A stretch of DNA of 5,999 bases from Pseudomonadota bacterium (GTDB lineage: Bacteria; Pseudomonadota; Gammaproteobacteria; Burkholderiales; Casimicrobiaceae), in NCBI GenBank assembly GCA_029571495.1, contig JAKPSO010000795.1, positions 1 through 5,999 of the forward strand, in the 5' to 3' direction. Both the position numbers and the translations under genes were made by a program. A model generated the notes under the pieces. That model was not told where the DNA came from and ran no database searches. It saw only the letters and a program-made list of their open reading frames with translations. Positions 1 to 5,258 of this stretch are shown here, in pieces. How positions within the stretch are numbered: position 1 is the stretch's first letter; every line of letters starts with the position of its first letter.

Positions 1-17
1 CTATTAGCGGCATTTAC

Positions 18-1232
18 CTACGCGGCCTGCCCGCCGGTCCGATACGCGCGAGGCACGAACACCCAGGCGACGATGTTGATGCAGACGCAGCCGATGGCGT
101 TCGAGAGTACTAACGGCCACGCGCTGCTGCCGAGGCTGGGGGCCATGAATTGGCCGCAGAAGAACGCGGCGAGCATCATCGCGAAACCGGAAAGTGCCGC
201 AGCGCGACCCGCGTGTTCCGGGAAGTCGCCGACTGAGCCAGCTTGGCCGCACGGCTGGTGGATACCATGCGCTATCGCGATGAGCCACTGACCGGCAATC
301 ATCGCCCATGCTTGCGGTCCGCTGATGAGTGCGACGGCAAGCGCAGAGAGGCCGCCCGTTGCGGTGAGCACACCGCCAATGCGCGCCGCGCGGTCTGGCC
401 CCATGCGCGCGAGCAAATGGCGGCACAGGTACGTGCCCGCGATGTAAGCGAGACTGTTGCTCGCGAGCACGAGGCCGCATCCGAGCGGCGAGAAGCCGAA
501 GACCTTGATGTAGACAAATCCCGACGACAGCAAGAACGCGAAGAGCGTGCAATACGTCGCGACGAGCATCGTGGTCCACGCGCGAAAGCGCGGGCCTCTG
601 AGCACCACGAGCGTGGCGCTCGGCAGTACCGCACTGGCGATGACCGGTACACGCGCAGGAATCGACTCTGCGTAGAACGCCCATACCCACGCGAGCATGA
701 CCAGACCGTAGACGCCCAATGCGATGAAGGTTGCGTGCCACGGCAAATACGCGACGATCAACGCGCCGGTGAGTGGTGCGCTCATGGCAACGATACCCAA
801 GCCGGTGAGTCCTTTCGACAACGCGCGCATGCCGTCGACGGGGGAATACAAATCGCGCACCGACGCTCGTGAGCACACGACGAGTGCCGCCATCGCCGCG
901 CCCTGCAGACAGCGACAAATAACGAGTCCCGACAACGTCGTCACCCACGCACCCGCGAACGACGCCAAGGCGTAACCCGCGCAACCCGCGAGCAATACGG
1001 GCCTGCGTCCGAAGCGATCCGAGAGTGGGCCGAGGATGAGCTGCGCGAAACCAAACGAAAGCAGCAAGCCGGTGAGCGTGAGCGCAGGGTTGCCGAGTTC
1101 GGCAGCGATCGCGGGCAACGCCGGAAGGTAAAGGTCGGTCGCTACGGGCTGTGCGCCCAGCAGCAAGCCGAGCATGATGATGTAGTGCGTTTCGCTGCGT
1201 TGCTTATTGGGCATGCAGACACGCCCGGTCAT
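18..1232 (-). CDS. MFS transporter, Bcr/CflA-type drug exporter
   Basis: This is a predicted inner-membrane proton-coupled exporter of 404 residues, the usual length for 12-TM major facilitator proteins. An N-terminal helix carries the DLYLPALP motif (residues 33-40), typical of the Bcr/CflA drug-resistance group. MFS motif A, GPLSDRFGRRP, lies at 68-78 between TM2 and TM3. The TM4 region has R107, Q110 and then RASVRDLY (122-129), again as in Bcr/CflA proteins. A motif C-like stretch with P153 and G156 (about 141-158) in TM5 marks drug/H+ antiporters. The C-terminal half contains further hydrophobic segments and ends in a short basic tail. The start at 1232 is preceded by GGGGAG, 11 bases away; a second Met at residue 7 (base 1214) is a possible alternative start. 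The gene lies 36 bases downstream of the Anbu gene on the same strand, so co-transcription is plausible. Family assignment is firm; the substrate (drug, amino acid derivative or other metabolite) cannot be read from the sequence. Confidence 0.93.
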   Translation of the reverse strand: MTGRVCMPNKQRSETHYIIMLGLLLGAQPVATDLYLPALPAIAAELGNPALTLTGLLLSFGFAQLILGPLSDRFGRRPVLLAGCAGYALASFAGAWVTTLSGLVICRCLQGAAMAALVVCSRASVRDLYSPVDGMRALSKGLTGLGIVAMSAPLTGALIVAYLPWHATFIALGVYGLVMLAWVWAFYAESIPARVPVIASAVLPSATLVVLRGPRFRAWTTMLVATYCTLFAFLLSSGFVYIKVFGFSPLGCGLVLASNSLAYIAGTYLCRHLLARMGPDRAARIGGVLTATGGLSALAVALISGPQAWAMIAGQWLIAIAHGIHQPCGQAGSVGDFPEHAGRAAALSGFAMMLAAFFCGQFMAPSLGSSAWPLVLSNAIGCVCINIVAWVFVPRAYRTGGQAA

Positions 1233-1243
1233 GCTTCGACAAG

Positions 1244-1249
1244 CTCCCC
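1244..1249 (-). promoter_or_regulatory. Ribosome binding site of the MFS gene
   Basis: GGGGAG on the minus strand lies 11 bases before the ATG at 1232, which is slightly far. The GCTT at 1241-1244 and AAGC at 1233-1236 could form a 4-bp stem between this site and the start codon and shorten the effective distance. The site favours the start at 1232 over the internal Met at 1214, which has no comparable purine-rich site upstream. Confidence 0.4.
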
Positions 1250-1268
1250 GCCAACGCAGAGAAGGAAC

Positions 1269-2012
1269 TCAATTGTGAAACCACTCAGGCTGCGGTAATC
1301 CCTGAAATACTTGCCGCAGGCCTTGTCCCCAGGCCTTGCGGATGGTCTGGAAATACGGATCGTCTTCCGTGACGCGGTAGCGCAGCGTTGTTTTCAAATG
1401 ATCGCGCTTGACGATGGCGACATCGATGGGAAGGCCCACCGACAGATTCGATTTCATCGTCGAATCAAACGACACCATCGCGGACTTAAGCGCCTCGGCC
1501 ATCGGCGTTTCTGGACGCACCACGCGGTCAATGATCGGTTTGCCGTACTTGCTTTCGCCGATCTGAAAGTAGGGCGTGTCGCTCGTGGCTTCGATGAAAT
1601 TGCCCTGCGGGTAAATCAAAAATAGTCGGGGCGGCTCGTTGCGAATTTGGCCACCCACGAGAAAGGTGCAGCTGAAGTCCACCGCCGATTGCGACAGTTG
1701 GTTTTCTTCGGCGTGCGAAATCGATTGCCTGATCGCCTGGCCGAAAAGTTCCGCCACATCGAACATTGAGGGCGCATTGAGGATGTGCGATTCATCGACC
1801 GTGGCCTTGCGCCGCAGTTGGCTGATCACGCCTTGCGTGGTCGCGAGATTGCCCGCGTTGACCGCGACGATGCAGCGTTGATGTTCGCCGTCGGCAACCT
1901 CGAACACTGTCATTTTGGAGAACGTCGAGACGTTGTCGACGCCGGCGTTGGTGCGTGAATCGGAGGCAAACAGCATGCCCTCGTGCAAGGACATGGCAAC
2001 ACAATAAGTCAT
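1269..2012 (-). CDS. Anbu-type proteasome-fold peptidase
   Basis: This is a cytoplasmic Ntn-hydrolase of the bacterial Anbu family (ancestral beta subunit, related to HslV and the proteasome beta subunit), annotated in many genomes as a proteasome-type protease. The protein is 247 residues, the normal length for the family. It begins MTYCVAMS: after removal of Met1, Thr2 becomes the N-terminal nucleophile. The family block FASDSRTNAGVD (15-26) supplies Asp18, equivalent to the conserved Asp17 of proteasome subunits, and FSKM (31-34) supplies Lys33 near the expected catalytic lysine. The GN motif at 54-55, the SCTFLVGGQI stretch (114-123) and SVGLPIDV (191-198) also fit the family. The start is fixed by the need to expose Thr2; no good Shine-Dalgarno sequence precedes it. 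Anbu proteins assemble into open helical or ring-like oligomers with no settled substrate. The gene is divergent from the ABC operon and lies 36 bases upstream of the MFS gene. No dedicated unfoldase gene is adjacent. Confidence 0.93.
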   Translation of the reverse strand: MTYCVAMSLHEGMLFASDSRTNAGVDNVSTFSKMTVFEVADGEHQRCIVAVNAGNLATTQGVISQLRRKATVDESHILNAPSMFDVAELFGQAIRQSISHAEENQLSQSAVDFSCTFLVGGQIRNEPPRLFLIYPQGNFIEATSDTPYFQIGESKYGKPIIDRVVRPETPMAEALKSAMVSFDSTMKSNLSVGLPIDVAIVKRDHLKTTLRYRVTEDDPYFQTIRKAWGQGLRQVFQGLPQPEWFHN

Positions 2013-2020
2013 GGCGATGA

Positions 2021-2036
2021 GCCGCGTCTAAGCGGC
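2021..2036 (-). other. GC hairpin just upstream of the Anbu start codon
   Basis: In the Anbu mRNA, GCCGC and GCGGC form a perfect 5-bp GC-only stem around a 6-base loop (UUAGAC), ending 8 bases before the AUG. It occupies the place where a Shine-Dalgarno sequence would normally lie, and none is visible. It could lower or regulate translation initiation. The pairing is seen in the sequence; the function is inferred, and a 5-bp stem can occur by chance. Confidence 0.35.
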
Positions 2037-2084
2037 GAAAGCTCGCGCACGAGTCGAACGGCGCGATGAAGAACAGGGTCGTTC

Positions 2085-2090
2085 ATTATA
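2085..2090 (-). promoter_or_regulatory. Candidate -10 element for the Anbu-MFS transcript
   Basis: The minus strand reads a perfect TATAAT here, facing the Anbu gene. Transcription would start near 2078 and give a leader of about 65 bases. No convincing TTGACA-like hexamer lies 16-18 bases upstream (around 2107-2113), so the promoter may be weak or activator-dependent. The hexamer is seen; promoter activity is inferred. Confidence 0.4.
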
Positions 2091-2246
2091 GAAAACGCGG
2101 CGCTCAGAAATGCTGCGATGCAGCGCGCCGCATGTCGGGCGCAGTCGCAGGTCTGGCCGTCGGAAATGCGAAAAAACGAAACCCAACGTTACGAAAAATT
2201 GAGTTTTTGCTGGTGATTTCAAGCTCGTGCCGTTAGCCTGATCCGT

Positions 2247-2255
2247 TGATACTAT
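2247..2255 (+). promoter_or_regulatory. Candidate extended -10 promoter for the ABC operon
   Basis: The sequence TGATACTAT fits the extended -10 pattern (TGn followed by TACTAT, four of six matches to TATAAT). Such promoters can work without a good -35 hexamer, and none is seen at the right distance. Transcription would start near 2262, leaving a leader of about 20 bases that contains the strong ribosome binding site. The A/T tracts upstream could help polymerase binding. Confidence 0.33.
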
Positions 2256-2267
2256 TCGTCGCTACCT

Positions 2268-2276
2268 GAGGAGGAG
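2268..2276 (+). promoter_or_regulatory. Strong ribosome binding site of the binding-protein gene
   Basis: GAGGAGGAG ends 5 bases before the ATG at 2282. It is the strongest Shine-Dalgarno sequence in the window. It fixes the start of the substrate-binding protein and fits a protein needed in excess over its membrane partners. Confidence 0.85.
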
Positions 2277-2281
2277 ACGCT

Positions 2282-3598
2282 ATGAACAAGAAGCAAACAT
2301 GGGAGACCCCCACGCAACCGCAACGCCGCGCCGTGATGGCAGGCATGGCGGCCGGAGGTGTCGCGCTAACGGTCGGCTTGCCCACGGTCGCCGAAGCGCA
2401 AAGCACGCGCACTGCGTGGGGCTGGCCAACGCCGCACACCAAAGTTTCAGACAAATCGGTCGCGTGGCTCAAAGAAAAAGGTTGGTGGCCGCTCGGCTTG
2501 GGTTGGCAACCGCCGTGGTCGGGCCAAAACGCCGTGATGGCGGTGATGGACAAACAAGGCTTCCTTGCGCAACGCGGCGTCGAATCGAAGCTCACGGCGT
2601 TTACGTCTGGCCCAGCGCTCAACGAAGTGTTCATCTCGACGCGCATTCAAGTCGGTGCCGGCGGCAATTTCCCGCTGAACTCGTTGGTCGACAACAAAAT
2701 TCCGCTCAAGGTGATTTCGATTGTGTGCCCGAACCTGCGGCACCACGTGATTGTCCCGCTCGATTCGCCACTCAAGAACGTGAAAGATTTCAAAGGCGGC
2801 AAGAACGGCGAACCTTACGTGATCGGTATCCCCACGGGGTCGTCGTCTGAGTTTTACTTTCAGATGATGGCGGGCCTGAATGGCATCAACATCGGCAAGG
2901 ATGTCGTGCTCAAGAATATGCCGCCGCCAGAGCTTTTGTTGATGCCCAAGGGCATTGACGCCGTGGTGCCGTGGGATTACACCTGCTCATTGATGCTCAA
3001 CGAACGCAAGAACGGCCGCAGCATCGACGTAAGCTATGCGTACAACGTGTACCAGGGCTCGATTTACGTGCGGCAGGAGCTCGTCGACAATGTCCCGGAC
3101 GTCGTGCAGGCGCTGACCGACGCCATCGTCGAAGCGACGTTGTGGCTGCGCCTGAATGTCGAGCCTGCGGTGAACGCGATGATGGAAGACGCGAACTTGA
3201 AGAACGCGCCCCGCTCGCTCCTCACGCAGCAACTCATCGAATACAACAACTGGTACAAGCCAACGTATCTCTACCCGATCGCCGATTTTTGGGCGAAAGA
3301 AAACGAGCGCATCGCGAAATGGTTGTTCGACAACAAGCGACTCAAGACCGCGTTTACGCAGAAGGACTTCGCGAGCGTCTTCGCGCCGCAGTTCATGAAG
3401 TCCGCATTCGAGCGCTTGGGCTGGAAAATCCCGACCGTGCCGCCGACGATTCCTGCGGGTTGGGGCGGAAAGATCGGGGAGTTGCCGTACCCCGCTTACG
3501 ACACGATTTTGTCGATGAAGGGACCGCAAGCGTTTCCTGAAAAAGGTGATTTGACTAAGCCGTTTACCTTCAACGGGCAAACGGTGAATCCGGCCTGA
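2282..3598 (+). CDS. ABC transporter substrate-binding protein, NitT/TauT family
   Basis: This is a periplasmic solute-binding protein that would deliver a small substrate to the permease and ATPase encoded next. The leader has Arg15-Arg16 in QRRAVMAG, a hydrophobic stretch (about 17-34) and an AEA site predicting cleavage after residue 39; this resembles a Tat signal, although the motif departs from SRRxFLK. The mature part resembles NMT1/SsuA/TauA-type proteins: a first lobe with the motif GFLAQRGVE (about 91-99), a hinge region with TSGPALNEVF and the GVGAGGNFP-like stretch QVGAGGNF, a block near YVIGIPTGSSSEFYF, and DAVVPWDY. At 438 residues it is about 100 longer than most members (roughly 310-340), mainly through a C-terminal tail rich in Gly, Pro and aromatic residues (from about GWKIPTVPPTIPAGWGG onward). 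The stop codon overlaps the next start by one base. Substrate classes in the family include nitrate, taurine, other sulfonates and pyrimidines; which applies here cannot be told. Confidence 0.9.
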   Translation: MNKKQTWETPTQPQRRAVMAGMAAGGVALTVGLPTVAEAQSTRTAWGWPTPHTKVSDKSVAWLKEKGWWPLGLGWQPPWSGQNAVMAVMDKQGFLAQRGVESKLTAFTSGPALNEVFISTRIQVGAGGNFPLNSLVDNKIPLKVISIVCPNLRHHVIVPLDSPLKNVKDFKGGKNGEPYVIGIPTGSSSEFYFQMMAGLNGINIGKDVVLKNMPPPELLLMPKGIDAVVPWDYTCSLMLNERKNGRSIDVSYAYNVYQGSIYVRQELVDNVPDVVQALTDAIVEATLWLRLNVEPAVNAMMEDANLKNAPRSLLTQQLIEYNNWYKPTYLYPIADFWAKENERIAKWLFDNKRLKTAFTQKDFASVFAPQFMKSAFERLGWKIPTVPPTIPAGWGGKIGELPYPAYDTILSMKGPQAFPEKGDLTKPFTFNGQTVNPA

Positions 3599-4398
3599 TG
3601 GCGGGCACGACGGCGACGTCGGGGCGATCGCGCTTCGGTTGGCTCAGCCGGTGGGCAACGATGGGCGTATTGCTCATCGCTTGGGAAATCATTGCGGGTT
3701 ACTGGTTACCGCGCGGTCGGCCGGAGCTGACGACGCTACTGCCGCCACCGTCGGCGATCATCAAGGCCGCCATTGAGTTGATCGGCTCGGGAGAGCTCCT
3801 GACGCACTTGTGGCACTCGCTGCGGCGTGAACTCATCGCGTTCGCGTTTGCGCTGATGGCGGTGCCGCTGGGCATCGCCATGGGTTGGTGGAAATGGGCG
3901 CACGATCAGTTCGATCCGATCATCGAAATCTTGCGTCCTATCCCGCCGATTGCGTGGATTCCGCTCTCGATTTTGTGGCTCGGTATCGGCAATGCGCAGA
4001 ATCAATTCATCATCTTCCTCGGCATCTTTTTTCCGCTGTTGATCAACACGATCCAAGGCGTAAAAAACGTCGAACCGAATCTCGTGCGCGCGGCGCGTTG
4101 CCTCGGTGCCAGCGAATGGCAGATCCTCACGCGAGTGGTCTTGCCAGCAGCGTTGCCGCAAATTTTTACGGGAATTCGCATCGGCTTTGGCGTGGGCTGG
4201 ATGGCGTTGGTCGCGGCAGAGTTGGTCGGCGCGAGCTCGGGGCTTGGATTCTTGATCAACGACGCGCGCAGTTTGCTGAAGACGGACGTGGTGATTCTCG
4301 GCATGCTCACCATTGGCGTGGTCGGATTGCTGCTCGATTTGCTGATCCGCAAGATTGCCAAGCGCGTTCTACCGTGGTCGCTCGCTGCACAGAAATGA
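3598..4398 (+). CDS. ABC transporter permease, NitT/TauT (SsuC/TauC-like)
   Basis: This is the inner-membrane channel subunit of the importer, 266 residues, normal for the family, and it would act as a homodimer. Six hydrophobic segments are visible at about 19-37, 78-98, 115-133, 137-152, 190-211 and 231-250. Family blocks include LLPPPSAI (47-54) after TM1, RPIPPIAWIPLSILWLGIG (113-131), and the cytoplasmic EAA loop, ARCLGASEWQILTRVVLPAA (166-185), which docks on the ATPase. AAELVGASSGLGFLI (206-220) is also typical of SsuC/TauC-like permeases. Its ATG overlaps the stop of the binding-protein gene (TGATG, 3596-3600), a sign of translational coupling. No separate ribosome binding site is needed or clear. 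The family is secure; the transported compound is unknown. Confidence 0.95.
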   Translation: MAGTTATSGRSRFGWLSRWATMGVLLIAWEIIAGYWLPRGRPELTTLLPPPSAIIKAAIELIGSGELLTHLWHSLRRELIAFAFALMAVPLGIAMGWWKWAHDQFDPIIEILRPIPPIAWIPLSILWLGIGNAQNQFIIFLGIFFPLLINTIQGVKNVEPNLVRAARCLGASEWQILTRVVLPAALPQIFTGIRIGFGVGWMALVAAELVGASSGLGFLINDARSLLKTDVVILGMLTIGVVGLLLDLLIRKIAKRVLPWSLAAQK

Positions 4399-4407
4399 GA
4401 GATTGAG

Positions 4408-5181
4408 ATGGCTCGATTGGTGGTCGACGGCGTACACAAAACCTACCCTGCGCTGCAAGCGGGGCACGATGACGTGCTTGCGCTGCGCGACGTTAATTTT
4501 GTGGTGGAAGATCACGAGTTTTGTTGCTTGCTCGGGCACTCCGGCTGTGGCAAGACGACGCTCTTGAACATCATGGCTGGGTTTGAGGCGACGACGGGCG
4601 GGCAAATCACGCTCGACGGTACGCCCGTCGGACCGCCGCACTGGACGCGCACGATGGTGTTTCAGGACTACGCGCTTTTCCCATGGCTCACTGTTGAACG
4701 CAACATCGGCTTCGGACTCGAGGTGAAGGGGGTGCCAGAGGCCGATCGCGCTCGAATAGTGGCAGAGCACGTAAAGCTCGTTGGTCTTGCCGGATTTGAG
4801 ACGCGCTTGCCGCATCAACTTTCGGGTGGCATGAAGCAGCGCGTTGCCATCGCGCGCGCCCTCGCGGTCGATCCGCAAGTGGCGTTGCTTGACGAGCCGT
4901 TCGCAGCGCTCGACGCGCAAAACCGAGGTTTGCTCCAAGATGAACTCGTGCGCATTTCACTCGCGACGAAGAAGACGATGGTGCTCATCACGCACTCCAT
5001 CGAAGAAGCAATCAAGCTCTCCGACCGCATCATCGTGATGACGAAACGCCCCGGCACGGTCAAGGCCAATATCGTGGTCGATATTCCACGGCCGCGTAGC
5101 GAAGACGACCCGCGGGTGTTAGCTCTCAAGAAGGAGCTGCGCGCACTCATCGCGGATGAACGCGAAATCGAACACGCTTAA
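4408..5181 (+). CDS. ABC transporter ATP-binding protein, NitT/TauT (SsuB/TauB-like)
   Basis: This cytoplasmic ATPase would power the importer as a dimer bound to the permease. All motifs are intact in 257 residues: Walker A GHSGCGKTT (43-51), Q-loop with Gln86 in MVFQDYALFPW (83-93), signature LSGGMKQR (138-145), Walker B VALLDEP (158-164), D-loop ALDAQ (167-171) and the switch His196 in LITHSIEEA. The downstream block IIVMTKRPGTVKANIVVDIP (208-227) is typical of the NitT/TauT group rather than of other importers. There is no C-terminal regulatory domain as found in NrtC or maltose-type ATPases. The gene starts 9 bases after the permease stop, with only a weak GAGAG-like ribosome binding site, so it is the last gene of a three-gene operon. 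The TAA stop is followed by a 77-base gap before the next gene on the same strand. Confidence 0.96.
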   Translation: MARLVVDGVHKTYPALQAGHDDVLALRDVNFVVEDHEFCCLLGHSGCGKTTLLNIMAGFEATTGGQITLDGTPVGPPHWTRTMVFQDYALFPWLTVERNIGFGLEVKGVPEADRARIVAEHVKLVGLAGFETRLPHQLSGGMKQRVAIARALAVDPQVALLDEPFAALDAQNRGLLQDELVRISLATKKTMVLITHSIEEAIKLSDRIIVMTKRPGTVKANIVVDIPRPRSEDDPRVLALKKELRALIADEREIEHA

Positions 5182-5196
5182 CGTTCGTCATCGACG

Positions 5197-5214
5197 CGCT
5201 GTCCACCGGACGCG
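5197..5214 (+). terminator. Weak hairpin after the ABC operon
   Basis: CGC-(T)-GTCC pairs with GGAC-GCG around an ACC loop, giving 7 bp with one bulged base, 15 bases after the ATPase stop codon. No run of T follows, so it is not a standard intrinsic terminator and may only slow polymerase or protect the transcript end. A second inverted repeat, CGCGTT (5221-5226) with AACGCG (5244-5249), follows it. Confidence 0.22.
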
Positions 5215-5258
5215 GTGATTCGCGTTAGCATCGCTTTGTCGTCAACGCGATTCGGTGC

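Larger units (their letters stand above)
2013..2281. other. Divergent intergenic region between Anbu and ABC operon
   Basis: These 269 bases separate two genes transcribed away from each other and must hold promoters for both. The half near the ABC operon (about 2161-2220) is clearly richer in A and T than the coding sequence. It contains an A6 tract (2171-2176), an A5 tract (2194-2198) and a T5 tract (2204-2208). Candidate -10 elements exist on both strands and are listed separately. Short open frames crossing the region have no good start site and no recognisable protein features. I see no RNA gene or riboswitch-like fold. Confidence 0.7.

Noticed and set aside
1..13. A minus-strand ATG at 11-13, just after the MFS stop, that could begin another gene.
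   Set aside because: Only four codons are in view and there is no clear ribosome binding site, so nothing can be supported.
243..872. A 209-residue plus-strand frame opposite the MFS gene.
   Set aside because: It has a low-complexity Arg/Glu-rich composition and lies wholly antisense to a convincing gene.
4..984. A 326-residue open frame on the minus strand, overlapping the MFS gene in another frame.
   Set aside because: The product is extremely rich in Arg, His and Cys with no domain or membrane pattern, as expected from an out-of-frame reading of a GC-rich gene; the MFS frame has clear family motifs.
2199..2227. TTGAGT (2199-2204) as a -35 element for the ABC operon.
   Set aside because: No acceptable -10 hexamer lies 16-18 bases downstream; the extended -10 at 2247-2255 is the better candidate.
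2971..3580. Two overlapping frames of about 190 residues (plus 2971-3540, minus 2987-3580) within the binding-protein gene.
   Set aside because: Both are Arg-rich shadows of the real gene, without their own start signals or recognisable domains.
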